Assembly (NCBI RefSeq): GCF_043641555.1
Contig: NZ_JBHZRJ010000006.1
Location: 62,001-126,000, forward strand
Direction of reading: 5' to 3'
Source: Saccharospirillum alexandrii_A
GTDB taxonomy: Bacteria; Pseudomonadota; Gammaproteobacteria; Pseudomonadales; Natronospirillaceae
DNA: 64,000 nucleotides
Every line of letters begins with the position of its first letter. The first letter of the stretch is position 1. Below, piece after piece: positions 1 to 8,869 of this stretch. The notes under the pieces were generated by a model. It was not told where the DNA came from. It did not search any database and worked only from the letters and a program-made list of their open reading frames with translations. Position numbers and translations under genes: made by a program.

Positions 1-954
1 AGGAATCAGGGAGCCCCCGTCTTTGGCATTGTTTGCGGCTTCCGGGGCTATAACGCCGCGGATATCACCCTTGCCAAACTGCGAGCTGTCACGGCTCGAT
101 TGCACCGTAAATGAATAAGACAGAAATGAGGCGACTGTTCCACCAACACCCGGAACGATACCTACCAGAGTACCGATAAACGAACCGCTGAGAACAGTTC
201 TGGGATGCTTGAAAACCGCTTTAAATCCCGCCCCTACACCCTTCACCTCGCCCAACTCATTGCGATCAACTTTGGAGATGGCTCCACCCTCCACCATTAA
301 CCGGATCATCTCGGCAATCGCAAAGAGTCCGATCAGGGCGGGGACCAGTTTAATGCCATCCCACAGGTAATCGATGCCTGCGGTAAACCGCAAAGTACCG
401 CCCATGTCGTCGTAACCAACGAAGCCGATAAACAGCCCCAAGGCGGCAGCGATCAGGCCACGCAACATATTGTTATTGGAAATGGTCAGTGAAACCAGAC
501 CTAGAACAGCCAGCATAAAAAAAGCCGGAGGGCCGAATAGCAACACAAGTGACTTGGCCATGGGCAGTATCGCAACCAAGACAACCACCCCGACAATACC
601 ACCCAGAGAGGATGCGGTTGCCGCTGCCCCGATGGCCAGTCCGGCCTTTCCCTGTCGGGTCAGAGGGTAGCCGTCAAAACAGGTCGCGGCATTGGGCGCA
701 GTGCCAGGTGCATTTAACAGAATGGCCGTAACAGAACCACCAATGGCGCTCGACCCCATAATACCACCCATCAATGTGATGGCTTGCTCAGGCTCCATAC
801 CAAAGGTCAGGGGGAGCAACAGCGCTATGGCTGTCGCGCCACCCAAACCGGGGATAATGCCGAACAAAAGGCCCACCAGGACCCCCAGCATCAAATACAT
901 CAGGGTGACACCGTCGGCGAGATACAGCGTCGCCGTCACAAAAGAGTCGAGCAT
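1..954 (-). CDS. tctA: TTT transporter large permease TctA, partial (system 1)
   Basis: This is the N-terminal 318 residues or so of a TctA-type permease; the rest lies beyond the left window edge. Translation from ATG at 954 begins MLDSFVTATLYLADGV and continues through hydrophobic segments. It carries the family hallmarks GIIPGLGG near residue 38, LNAPGTAPNAATCFDGYP near 80 and GIVPGVGG further on. TctA is the 10-12-helix inner-membrane subunit of secondary tripartite tricarboxylate transporters, which take up carboxylates delivered by a periplasmic TctC protein. The gene follows tctC (973-1932) after 18 bases, so the two are cotranscribed. No tctB separates them; it could lie past the edge. 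Confidence 0.93.
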   Translation of the reverse strand, partial: MLDSFVTATLYLADGVTLMYLMLGVLVGLLFGIIPGLGGATAIALLLPLTFGMEPEQAITLMGGIMGSSAIGGSVTAILLNAPGTAPNAATCFDGYPLTRQGKAGLAIGAAATASSLGGIVGVVVLVAILPMAKSLVLLFGPPAFFMLAVLGLVSLTISNNNMLRGLIAAALGLFIGFVGYDDMGGTLRFTAGIDYLWDGIKLVPALIGLFAIAEMIRLMVEGGAISKVDRNELGEVKGVGAGFKAVFKHPRTVLSGSFIGTLVGIVPGVGGTVASFLSYSFTVQSSRDSSQFGKGDIRGVIAPEAANNAKDGGSLIP

Positions 955-972
955 GGGTATTGGTTCCGCTGA

Positions 973-1932
973 TCAGTTAGGGTTTTGCAGACTGGTGCTG
1001 AAACGCTCGTAGAACTCAAAGCTACTGGAAATGTCGGCCGCGGTGTCAGCACCGTTCATCGGAGACATGTTCATGCCAATGCTCTTGGCGTATTCCAGAT
1101 ACTCTTCATTCTGCACCACGTCCATGAACGCGGAGCGTAACTGCGTGAGGGTTGCGTCATCGATTCCCGGAGGACCGGCGATGGAGCGCTGCAAATTCAA
1201 TGGCGTTAAACCCGGGTACCCTGCTTCGGCAAATGTCGGAACGCCTTCAAACAGGCTCTGGTTACCGGACATGGCCAGTGCACGAACATCACCGGATTCC
1301 AGATAAGGGGTTACGGACGACACAGGCGCCATACTGACCTGGCCATCACCCCGGATCAATCCCACGATTGCATCGGTTGTACCACCATAACCAGACAAAT
1401 AGATGGGGTCTTTCTCGGCCAGACCCAGTTCACTGGCCGTGATCTGCAGCGCTGCGAGCACGGTAGAGCCGTATCCGGTCGACGTAATGATCAGGTCATC
1501 CACTGCAATCAGATCATCGAGCGTTTGAATGTCCGAGTCAGCAGCAACAATCAGCACATAGTCGTCCGACTCCAGACGGCCAATCCAGCTGAGTTCCCGC
1601 AAATCGTAGCCGACTTCCTCACCGAGAATGGCCGGCAACGCAAAGCCCGGCAGGTTAAAAATACCCAGTGTCAGGCCATCCGGTTCAGACCGACTCACTT
1701 CAGTGGAACCGCGCTGGCCACCCGCACCCGGAATATTCTCGGTAATAACGTTGGCGCCACCCAGAGCTTCACTGAAGTAGGGAGCGAAGCCCCTGACTGC
1801 ACGATCGAAACCACCACCAGGGCCATAAGGAACAACAATGGATACGGTGTCAGACGGATCAACATCGGCCTGAGCACCCGACATGAGTGCAATGCCGGCA
1901 ACTGCCGACAGCAAGGCTGTTTTAATTTTCAT
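973..1932 (-). CDS. tctC: TTT periplasmic substrate-binding protein TctC/Bug (system 1)
   Basis: A 319-residue Bug-family periplasmic binding protein. It has a clear signal peptide (MKIKTALLSAVAGIALMSGAQA, cleavage after AQA). The first strand carries the typical IVVPYGPGGGFDRAVRG motif, followed by NIPGAGGQRGSTEV, the family's ligand-contacting GAGG loop. Bug proteins usually bind dicarboxylates, tricarboxylates or aromatic acids; the ligand here cannot be read from sequence. It is the first gene of a tctC-tctA operon behind a LysR gene. An AACAACAA element lies 17 bases ahead of the start (1949-1956), with AAAGGTAG as probable ribosome binding site. Confidence 0.93.
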   Translation of the reverse strand: MKIKTALLSAVAGIALMSGAQADVDPSDTVSIVVPYGPGGGFDRAVRGFAPYFSEALGGANVITENIPGAGGQRGSTEVSRSEPDGLTLGIFNLPGFALPAILGEEVGYDLRELSWIGRLESDDYVLIVAADSDIQTLDDLIAVDDLIITSTGYGSTVLAALQITASELGLAEKDPIYLSGYGGTTDAIVGLIRGDGQVSMAPVSSVTPYLESGDVRALAMSGNQSLFEGVPTFAEAGYPGLTPLNLQRSIAGPPGIDDATLTQLRSAFMDVVQNEEYLEYAKSIGMNMSPMNGADTAADISSSFEFYERFSTSLQNPN

Positions 1933-2322
1933 AGACCACTACCTTTATTTGTTGTTGTCAGGTTTTGCGTCAATTACCGGACCAAAGCGAGATCCGCCTG
2001 GCCAGCCGATCCTTCATGAGGAACGTCGTTCGACCATGAGCAAAAGCTACGCTCCTAGTTGTCGCTTGGAAAATGAAATTTAGACGTTTTTATATATCTA
2101 AATCGATATATTAGATTTACCTACCTGCTTACAACAATACCGTATATAGGACCAAGCTCGCAGGAAGAGCTATTTTTCGAGCGACTGCGCTGATGGAACG
2201 CTCTGTTCTCCGCTGCAAATATTGACATGCATCAAGGAACGCACGTTCTCTGACCTGACCATAGCTCGGCGGCACAAAACGCTGGTAGGAAAAATGACTC
2301 TGAACGAAACGTTTTCGATATA
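1933..2322 (-). promoter_or_regulatory. Intergenic region upstream of tctC1 with candidate IclR operator
   Basis: This 390-base gap separates the LysR gene from tctC1. It contains ATACCGTATATAGGACC at 2137-2153, which matches 13 of 17 positions of the palindrome at 20134-20150 in front of the Rieske genes. It also holds a very AT-rich stretch with inverted repeat TCTAA-N9-TTAGA near 2095-2115, and a CA-rich leader (AACAACAA on the minus strand, 1949-1956). I see no gene here. The operator role is inferred from recurrence of the palindrome across the island. Confidence 0.5.
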
Positions 2323-3276
2323 TCAGGGTGTGTGCATGCTCTGTATAACCAGGCGTACCTGGTCCATCAGGAGGCGTTGAGCCTCGCTTGGATGGCTGTC
2401 AACACGGGTTGCGATGCCTACGGGTCCCAGAGTGGATGAGAAGTCATAGGGTAGCTCGGCGAGTCGCCCTTCGTTGATATCAGCATCAACAGCCCCATGC
2501 GAGATGAGCCAGACAGTATCAGTATCACGCACATAAGAACGGCCAAATGCATGAGAGATGGTTTCGATGCGATTCGCGTTGGGTCGAATACCGTTCAGTA
2601 TCATGAACTGATCAACGAGGCTGCGAATCACGGAGTCCGGAGGTGGCATCAGTATTGGGTAATCGGAAAGCACTTCCAGCGATATCAGTGACTCTTTGAG
2701 TACCGGATGCCCTGGCCGCACTACGATGGCCACGCGTTCCTGATACAGTTGCTCGAACACCAGACCCTGCATCTGCGCAGGTGTAGACAACCGTCCTACC
2801 ACCAGATCCAGTTCCGACATGCGCAATGCATCGAGCAACATTTTGTTGCTACTATTTAGCAAGGTGATATCGGCGTAAGGCATCATGGCTTTAAAGGCAC
2901 GCAACGCTTTGGGCATGACGGTGGTCGCGACCGTTGGCAATACGCCAATAACAACCGGCGAATGCTCTGCTCTGCTGGAAGCACTGACCCGGTCAATACC
3001 CTCACGCAAGGCATCGGTACTGTTAAGGGCATAACGTAAAAACACCTCACCGAAGCGGGTCAGTTCGACACCCTTGCGCTGGCGATTCAGCAGCTCAACG
3101 CCAAGCATCTCCTCAAGCTCGCGCAATTTCTTTGAAACGGCAGGCTGAGTAAGCGAAAGATAGTCGGCAGCCCGCACCACCCCACCCTGTCGAACCACCT
3201 CAATGAAGCATTGCAAATGCCGGAATTTGATCCGGTTGTCGATGATCGGGCTTTTGGGTGTGTGTAAGGTAGACAT
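2323..3276 (-). CDS. LysR-type regulator, PcaQ-like
   Basis: A 317-residue LysR regulator with an N-terminal winged helix-turn-helix (FRHLQCFIEVVRQGGVVRAA, then LSLTQPAVSKKLRELE) and a C-terminal effector domain. The start IDNRIKFRHLQ and the motifs VVGRLSTPAQMQGL, PILMPPPDSVIRSLV and ETISHAFGRSYVRDTDTVW closely recall PcaQ, the activator of protocatechuate degradation genes in Rhizobiales. PcaQ responds to beta-carboxy-cis,cis-muconate; whether this protein senses the same kind of ligand is inference. It is on the minus strand upstream of the tctC1-tctA1 operon, which it may control. The residues before Ile-12 extend beyond PcaQ proteins I remember, so the start could be internal. Confidence 0.88.
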   Translation of the reverse strand: MSTLHTPKSPIIDNRIKFRHLQCFIEVVRQGGVVRAADYLSLTQPAVSKKLRELEEMLGVELLNRQRKGVELTRFGEVFLRYALNSTDALREGIDRVSASSRAEHSPVVIGVLPTVATTVMPKALRAFKAMMPYADITLLNSSNKMLLDALRMSELDLVVGRLSTPAQMQGLVFEQLYQERVAIVVRPGHPVLKESLISLEVLSDYPILMPPPDSVIRSLVDQFMILNGIRPNANRIETISHAFGRSYVRDTDTVWLISHGAVDADINEGRLAELPYDFSSTLGPVGIATRVDSHPSEAQRLLMDQVRLVIQSMHTP

Positions 3277-3364
3277 AGTGTGTAATTACTCACCTTGGCA
3301 GCGGCAAGCATAGCAGATACGGGCTCGGGTAAGCCCGCAATTACAGAACCGCCCCGGGGCACGA

Positions 3365-4189
3365 TCAGAAGGGACGATAGCCCAGTCGCTGAGAGACCGC
3401 ACGGGCGGTATCCTGAACATGGGGCACGTAGCGCATGATGGTATCGTCGTCCATCCGGTGAATCGGGCCCGCCAGCCCCATACCAGCGACTACCTCACCG
3501 TTCATATTGAAAATGGGGGCCGCTATGCACCTCATACCAACTTCGCTTTCCTGATCTTCAACACAATATCCCTGAGCGCGGATCTTGAGCAATTTCTTGC
3601 GCAGCTGCTCAGGGTCGGTGATGGTGAAATTCGTTCTCCGTTCGATTGGACCCGACAGCGCCTTATCGATCTCGACATCGCTCTTGAAAGCCAGCATCAC
3701 CTGGCCCTCACCGGTACAGAGGGAGCCCTTTCGAACACCAATATCCGACTGCATGCGAATGGCATGGGTGCTCTCAAAGTGGAACAGATACACCACCTCC
3801 GGACCATCCAGCACGCCGAGCAAAACGGTTTCATTCAATTCGCTCTTCAGTTCCTGCAGGATTGGTCTGGCAACACTGGGCACATCCAGACGCCGGCGCA
3901 CCAGACCGCCCAGACTGAACAGGGTCAGCCCCAGGCGATACTTGTCGTTGGCCGGGTTCTTTTCCAGCAGGCCGCCAATCACCAGTGTGGTCGCCATCCG
4001 GTGCACCGTGCTCTTGGCAAGTCCCAGCCGCTTGGACAGTTCGCTTATCCCCAGCTCAACGTCTTTTTCACTGAAGGTTTTCAGCAGCGCAATGGCATTG
4101 GCCAGTGAGGACAACCCACGGCTCTTTTTGTCATCGACCTTGCTTTCCGCTTTTTCAGTCGCTTGATTGATGCGTCGTAATTCGCTCAT
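3365..4189 (-). CDS. IclR-family transcriptional regulator (copy 1)
   Basis: A 274-residue IclR regulator. The N-terminal winged HTH is visible in LANAIALLKTFSEKDVELGI and SKRLGLAKSTVHRMATTLV; the effector domain has RPILQELKSELNETVLLGV and the C-terminal motif GYCVEDQESEVGMRCIAAP. ATG at 4189 is preceded by AAGGA at good spacing (AAGGACAGC-ATG), so I prefer it to the longer open frame reaching 4312. It is clearly paralogous to the IclR gene at 36802-37614 (shared LEKNPANDKYRLGL, HAIRM-SDIGVRK, EDQESE-GMR). The two copies bracket the catabolic island, and recurrent 17-bp palindromes in the island are candidate binding sites for one or both. Confidence 0.92.
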   Translation of the reverse strand: MSELRRINQATEKAESKVDDKKSRGLSSLANAIALLKTFSEKDVELGISELSKRLGLAKSTVHRMATTLVIGGLLEKNPANDKYRLGLTLFSLGGLVRRRLDVPSVARPILQELKSELNETVLLGVLDGPEVVYLFHFESTHAIRMQSDIGVRKGSLCTGEGQVMLAFKSDVEIDKALSGPIERRTNFTITDPEQLRKKLLKIRAQGYCVEDQESEVGMRCIAAPIFNMNGEVVAGMGLAGPIHRMDDDTIMRYVPHVQDTARAVSQRLGYRPF

Positions 4190-4321
4190 GCTGTCCTTGT
4201 ATTCTTCATCAGTCAGGCCCGCCAGAGCCCCGGCCGGGCCTGTAAACGTATTTTGGGTCTGAACTATACCGATATGAGCGAAAAATAACCAGACGACGCC
4301 CGAACCAGGCAACCGCCTGAC

Positions 4322-5317
4322 TCAGGGCCAGCTAAACTCGACCAGCCGCATGATACCGTCCGGAAGCTGTAAGTTAGCGGTTACTATCTCTGTCGATACC
4401 GACAAGCCCAACACACCAAGCATGGTTACCAGAACGCCCAGAACCACCCAGGCCCCAAAGACTTCCGTATTGCGGTTGATTAACCAACCGAATATTACCC
4501 GGAATACCACCGAGGTAGACTGGATCGGGGTGACCACGGACACCGGTGCAATGGCCAGCGCCATGTATCTGAACATTTGTGAGAAACCAACCAGTATGGC
4601 CGCCAGTGAAAACCAGCGAACAGATGATTGTCCCACCTCACGAACATGCTTCCAGCGTCCGGGAAGCAACAGTATCAGGCCAATGACCAGCGCTGCTGAC
4701 GAGTACGAAATAAGCCCTCCCCAGAAGCTGGTACCGGGGCCCTGTGATTCCAGCCCCATACGCACCAGGATCGGGCTAGAACCGTATGCAACGGCTGACA
4801 ACAAGGCAAAGCTGTAGCCCTCCCGGTAACTGGGTTCAAACTCCGGATGTTCCGGCTTTGGTTCCCCCTCCTTAGCCGGTTTCGGCTTTTTGAAGGTAGC
4901 TTTTGACGTGAAATAGGCGCCCATTAGAATAAGAACGATGCCTGCAACTTTGAGTGGTGTTAGCACCTCGCCCAAAAACACGATGGCCAGAACGAGCGCC
5001 AATATAAGATTCGATTGCTTCCAGGGGCCTGACAGATTGCCGCCGATCGCTTTGGTCGAGCGGTAATTGCAGTAACGACCGATCACGAAGTGCAATACCC
5101 CAGCTGCCGCCAACCAGAGAAAGGCTTCGGTGGTTAAACCAGTAACCGCCCCGATATTCCCGGTTACCAGTATCATTACCAGGAAGAAAGGCACACCGAC
5201 GGGAACCGTAATGGCCAGCGCCTGCAGAACGGACCCACTCAGTACACCACGACGAACACTGGCATTATTGAACCCAAAGGTTATCGCTGACAGCAACGCG
5301 AGAAAACCACCCAACAT
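4322..5317 (-). CDS. EamA/DMT-family inner-membrane transporter
   Basis: A 331-residue membrane protein with about ten hydrophobic helices arranged as two EamA repeats, separated by a charged cytoplasmic loop rich in K, P and E (KKPKPAKEGEPKPEHPEFEP, around residues 145-165). DMT transporters move small metabolites, often as exporters; no substrate can be assigned. ATG at 5317 has GGAGTGA eight bases upstream, whereas a GTG three codons earlier sits inside that ribosome binding site, so ATG is preferred. It is the last gene of the tctC2-tctA2-tctB2-cupin-cupin run on the minus strand, about 120 bases after the second cupin, suggesting a linked metabolite. Confidence 0.88.
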   Translation of the reverse strand: MLGGFLALLSAITFGFNNASVRRGVLSGSVLQALAITVPVGVPFFLVMILVTGNIGAVTGLTTEAFLWLAAAGVLHFVIGRYCNYRSTKAIGGNLSGPWKQSNLILALVLAIVFLGEVLTPLKVAGIVLILMGAYFTSKATFKKPKPAKEGEPKPEHPEFEPSYREGYSFALLSAVAYGSSPILVRMGLESQGPGTSFWGGLISYSSAALVIGLILLLPGRWKHVREVGQSSVRWFSLAAILVGFSQMFRYMALAIAPVSVVTPIQSTSVVFRVIFGWLINRNTEVFGAWVVLGVLVTMLGVLGLSVSTEIVTANLQLPDGIMRLVEFSWP

Positions 5318-5440
5318 AGAAATCACTCCGGTTTATGGAGACAACAGAAACCGCCGCCCTGTCGAATACAACGGCGGTAGATGACCCGGAGTATGAATGC
5401 TCCGGCGAAATTAATACGGTCAGTCTATTGAATTGAATGG

Positions 5441-5998
5441 TTAATAGTCACCGTGGTTATAGTCATCTTCGGCTTCTCGTTCTACAAAACCCTCTGCACC
5501 GGGAGCGGGTTCTGAAGGCCTGGGCTCCACCTGCTGTTGAAAGAGCATATTCATGAACATATACATGGGCTTGGTCTTGATCACCAGCGCCCGAGCCGGC
5601 CGCTCAGGGTCCGCGTTGAAGTGCTGGTGCACGCAGTTGTTGTGCACAATGGCGATGTCACCTGCTTGCCAGTCGTAACGAATGCCATCATGAATTTCAT
5701 AGCCCTTGCCATCCAGTATGTAAAACGCCGCTTCGTTCACATGGCCGTGCTTTTGCGACTTGCCACCCGGAGCATATTCTTCCAGATGCAAGTGAAAAGT
5801 CTGTGTGATGCCATCTTTGGGTTCCACATAATGTCGGCTATACGCCTGGGGGCCATCCTGAAACTTAATCTCTTTGCCCTTACGCACTCGCGGCATATCG
5901 CGCAAACGCTGCAGTTCATCGTTCAGGTTATAGGGACCTGCAATGGCTCGAACAAAAACCCGGTCCTTCTTGCTATGATAGTGCGATTCTGTACCCAT
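5441..5998 (-). CDS. Small cupin protein (system 2, type A)
   Basis: A 185-residue single-domain cupin with no signal peptide, so cytoplasmic. Metal-binding motif 1 is complete: PGGKSQKHGHVNEAAFYILDG (H-x-H-x2-E, then G). Motif 2 is IVHNNCVHQHFN, giving the fourth His. The C terminus has KPMYMFMNMLFQQQ followed by a Pro-rich acidic tail. It is paralogous to the cupin at 31906-32466 (shared FVRA, QKHGH, GKG-x-HDG-R-DW-AGD, CVHQHF, KPM-x-FM-x3-FQ). It is cotranscribed with a different cupin (6048-6653) and a TTT transporter. Metal-dependent dioxygenase, isomerase or binding function are all possible; no substrate is known to me. Confidence 0.85.
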   Translation of the reverse strand: MGTESHYHSKKDRVFVRAIAGPYNLNDELQRLRDMPRVRKGKEIKFQDGPQAYSRHYVEPKDGITQTFHLHLEEYAPGGKSQKHGHVNEAAFYILDGKGYEIHDGIRYDWQAGDIAIVHNNCVHQHFNADPERPARALVIKTKPMYMFMNMLFQQQVEPRPSEPAPGAEGFVEREAEDDYNHGDY

Positions 5999-6047
5999 CT
6001 CATTAGACTCCTGTGTGCCAACCCCGCTTGTCGGAGCGGAGCGACTA

Positions 6048-6653
6048 TTATTTGGAATTTCCGGTGATGTAAGCGTGTATGACCTTGGCGTTCAAGGTGA
6101 CTGACGGGTCATATTCCGGGGCATTCTCGAGCTGCTCGACATCGTTTAAGCCGAACTTCTTATAGATCCGGTTGATCGCTGAAATCAAGCGGACAGGCCG
6201 GTCCGGGTCGGCATTGAAATGCTGGTGAATGGTGTTAGGTGGAATGTATATAATGTCACCGGCTTCCCACTCAAATTTTTGCACTCTGTTTTGCGCCTTC
6301 CAGTGATAAGTGTCAGTAATTTCCACATCACAATCCTGATGCAGGTCATAGCCCTTACCTTCAAGCACATACAAACACTCCTCGGCGAGATGACGGTGCT
6401 TGCCAGAGTGGCTGCCAGGTGGAATGATCTGCATATAAGCGTCGACCGACTCCATCCGGGTATTCATTTTGTCATGCAACAAATGCTTAAGCAGACCCTG
6501 CTTCGACATTTCCCAGGGCATTTCTTCGGGTCGAACGACTTTTTTGCGCAACTTGTCCCGCTCAGGGGCTGTCGCTGCATCGTCGAGTAAATCCTGGTAC
6601 AGGTCATGAGTAACATCACCAGCCAACCAGTACTGTGATTCTGTCCATGCCAT
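6048..6653 (-). CDS. Small cupin protein (system 2, type B)
   Basis: A 201-residue single-domain cupin. Motif 1 is PPGSHSGKHRHLAEECLYVLEG with the full H-x-H-x3-E set; motif 2 is GDIIYIPPNTIHQHFN. An N-terminal helical extension holds MPWEMSKQGLLKHLLHDKMNT, which is also conserved in the paralogue at 31293-31880 (ADGLIKHIINEGMNT). The gene lies between tctB2 and the type A cupin with gaps of about 70 and 50 bases, so all are probably one transcript. The intact metal ligands fit an Fe, Mn or Ni enzyme. A role in modifying the acid imported by the adjacent TTT system is inference. Confidence 0.85.
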   Translation of the reverse strand: MAWTESQYWLAGDVTHDLYQDLLDDAATAPERDKLRKKVVRPEEMPWEMSKQGLLKHLLHDKMNTRMESVDAYMQIIPPGSHSGKHRHLAEECLYVLEGKGYDLHQDCDVEITDTYHWKAQNRVQKFEWEAGDIIYIPPNTIHQHFNADPDRPVRLISAINRIYKKFGLNDVEQLENAPEYDPSVTLNAKVIHAYITGNSK

Positions 6654-6725
6654 CGTTTGCTACCTCGTGTTAATCAACTCAGAGGGCTGGCCTTGCCGAC
6701 CCTACTCCGTACTGCGTATTGTGAT

Positions 6726-7277
6726 CTAAAAGACGTCATAACCGGCCCACAACTGGTACAGGATACCCGGGAACATCTCCAGGTTGAGGACCAGGTCAAA
6801 GAGCCCATAAATTGCCAGTGGAAGGCCTAGCGCCACCTTGATCGACAGAGAGTTTGATTCTTTGCCAACCGGACGCATCAACAGCCAGGTAAACAGGGCA
6901 ATAGCTATGTACTGCCCCAGTACGATCACCATAATGATCAGAAATATCAGCCAGAGACTGAAGACGAAAAACTTGTTGAGTGTCGGATACTGACCTGTCA
7001 ATGCCCGCTTTACCGTCGCCGTTATACTGGCCGACTCCCGCTTCATCGCTCTGACTTCCCGTATGCTGATGCCCATGATCAGCAACAGCAAAGGCGTCAG
7101 AATGACCAGAGGCGTGCGGGCAGCCGTCAAGCTGTAAGTCAGTGACTCCAGAATCGCAGCAATCGTAACGACCAGTAAAAACAGGATGAACACTACTTCT
7201 GCGACACGAACTTCCTTAGTCACCAAGGTGCTATCCTCCCGGTCTTCTTGTCCCGGGCTTTTAGGTTCATTGGACAT
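6726..7277 (-). CDS. tctB: TTT small permease subunit TctB (system 2)
   Basis: A 183-residue inner-membrane protein with four or five hydrophobic segments (VVFILFLLVVTIAAILESL, ARTPLVILTPLLLLIMGISI, KFFVFSLWLIFLIIMVIVLG, then two more), the usual size and topology of TctB. The N terminus is charged and cytoplasmic (SPGQEDREDSTLVTKEVR). TctB is the poorly conserved small subunit that works with TctA to move carboxylates delivered by TctC. Its start is three bases from the tctA2 stop, implying translational coupling. The gene is identified mainly by context and topology. Confidence 0.85.
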   Translation of the reverse strand: MSNEPKSPGQEDREDSTLVTKEVRVAEVVFILFLLVVTIAAILESLTYSLTAARTPLVILTPLLLLIMGISIREVRAMKRESASITATVKRALTGQYPTLNKFFVFSLWLIFLIIMVIVLGQYIAIALFTWLLMRPVGKESNSLSIKVALGLPLAIYGLFDLVLNLEMFPGILYQLWAGYDVF

Positions 7278-7280
7278 AAC

Positions 7281-8786
7281 TCAAGCCTCCTTTTTCCGGT
7301 CGCGAATGAATGTCCAGATATTCCAACCCAGGAACACAAGTGTTATCACAACCAGTGTCAATGGTATCGGGTCGAGGTAGAACCGCGGACCATCCAATTG
7401 CAAAGCGAGGTACAGGTTTTTCTCGATGGCATACCCAAGCACCAGACCAATCAGCATGGCCGCACGCGAATAACTGAGTTCTTTCATCACGTACCCAAGA
7501 ATGCCGAATACCAGTGCAATCACCATTTCAAACCAGGCGTTGTGAACTACATAGGCACCGGTAAAGACAATGCAGATCAAAACAGGTACAAGAATGGATG
7601 ACCGCAAAAACGTGGCGCGGGTTAGTGGGTTCACCAGAAACATGCCAAAAATGGTGCCGATCAAATTACCAATGACAATGGTGAAGATCATGACAAAGAC
7701 AATATCCAGATGAGATATCATCATCCTCGGGCCAGTCTCCATACCCAGAATAAATAAGCCTCCGAGTAGAATGGCCATGGACGAACTACCAGGAATGCCA
7801 AAAGCGATGGTGGAAGCCAGCGCCCCGCCTTCCACGGCATCGTTCGCTGCCTCCGCCCCAATCACCCCTTCTATATTACCCTTGCCAAAGCTTGCTTTGT
7901 CTTTCGAGGTTTGCTTGGCATGACCGTAGGCAACAAAGGCTGCCGGTGCACTGCCAAGCCCTGGCACCAGACCCATTAGAGTACCAATGGAACTGCACCG
8001 CATGACCAACCACCATTTTTGCAATGTGATTTTCATGCCGCTGAATATCTGGCGCTGGGTTTCGCGCATGCTCATGGCTTTACCGTCACTGGAGTCTGAC
8101 AAGCTGCCGCCACGAATGAACAGATCGAACATTTCAGATACAGCAAAGAGTCCCAGGATCACGGGGACCAGAGGCAAGCCATCGATCAGCGCAAACGAAT
8201 CAAAGGTAAAACGCGCCTGGTTGGTGACATTGTCTAAACCGACCATCGCCAACATCAGGCCTAACAATGCAGCAACAAGGCTTCTTGCCATGTCTTCTTT
8301 ACCCAAAACGGCCACGAAGGTCAGTGCCAGAAAGGAGAGAATCACAATTTCCGGTGGACCGAACAGCAGAGAAGCTTCCTGCAAAACCGGTAACAGTATG
8401 GCCAGCGCAACCGCGCCAAAGGTTGCCCCCATAAAGCAGGCCAGCAAGGCGGCACCCACTGCCTGACCACCCAGTCCCTGTCGTCGCATGGGTGGGCCGT
8501 CAAGCATGGTCGCCGCATTTTGTCCGGTACCTGGCGTACTGAATAGAATAGCGGTTATCCCACCCCCCTGTGCAACCGTCGCATGTGCGCCAAGGATGAA
8601 GGCTACACCCGCGTTCGGCTCCATCGTGTACAGGAAGGGGATGGCCATGGCCATGGCAAAATGGCCGCTCAGTCCCGGGATCACACCCACAATCAAACCA
8701 AAGAGTGAACCAACCAATAAATAGGGAAAAACATCGAAACTAAACGCTTGAAACAGGCCGCTTACAAAGCCTTCAAGTATGCCCAT
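7281..8786 (-). CDS. tctA: TTT large permease subunit TctA (system 2)
   Basis: A 501-residue TctA permease of normal length. Hallmarks are GVIPGLSGHFAMAMAIPF near the N terminus, FSTPGTGQNAATMLDGPPM, then MGLVPGLGSAPAAFVAYG and FGIPGSSSMAILLGGLFILG in the second half, where the two PG loops mark the inverted repeat. It should form the sodium- or proton-coupled channel of the transporter. It sits between tctC2 and tctB2. The gap from tctC2 contains a strong hairpin (8810-8852), so binding protein and permease may be produced in different amounts. Confidence 0.95.
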   Translation of the reverse strand: MGILEGFVSGLFQAFSFDVFPYLLVGSLFGLIVGVIPGLSGHFAMAMAIPFLYTMEPNAGVAFILGAHATVAQGGGITAILFSTPGTGQNAATMLDGPPMRRQGLGGQAVGAALLACFMGATFGAVALAILLPVLQEASLLFGPPEIVILSFLALTFVAVLGKEDMARSLVAALLGLMLAMVGLDNVTNQARFTFDSFALIDGLPLVPVILGLFAVSEMFDLFIRGGSLSDSSDGKAMSMRETQRQIFSGMKITLQKWWLVMRCSSIGTLMGLVPGLGSAPAAFVAYGHAKQTSKDKASFGKGNIEGVIGAEAANDAVEGGALASTIAFGIPGSSSMAILLGGLFILGMETGPRMMISHLDIVFVMIFTIVIGNLIGTIFGMFLVNPLTRATFLRSSILVPVLICIVFTGAYVVHNAWFEMVIALVFGILGYVMKELSYSRAAMLIGLVLGYAIEKNLYLALQLDGPRFYLDPIPLTLVVITLVFLGWNIWTFIRDRKKEA

Positions 8787-8809
8787 ACTGACTCCTGAAC
8801 AGGTGAATG

Positions 8810-8852
8810 GCAGGCATCGATCTGGTCAGAAACAACCAGCACTGATGCCTGC
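8810..8852 (-). repeat. Hairpin between tctC2 and tctA2
   Basis: The sequence GCAGGCATC (8810-8818) pairs perfectly with GATGCCTGC (8844-8852), and inside it CTGGT (8822-8826) pairs with ACCAG (8835-8839). There is no T tract, so it does not look like a simple terminator. Stable hairpins between binding-protein and permease genes often slow 3' decay and raise binding-protein levels, as in malE-malF; that role here is inferred. Confidence 0.6.
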
Positions 8853-8869
8853 ACGGCAATAAACAAACG

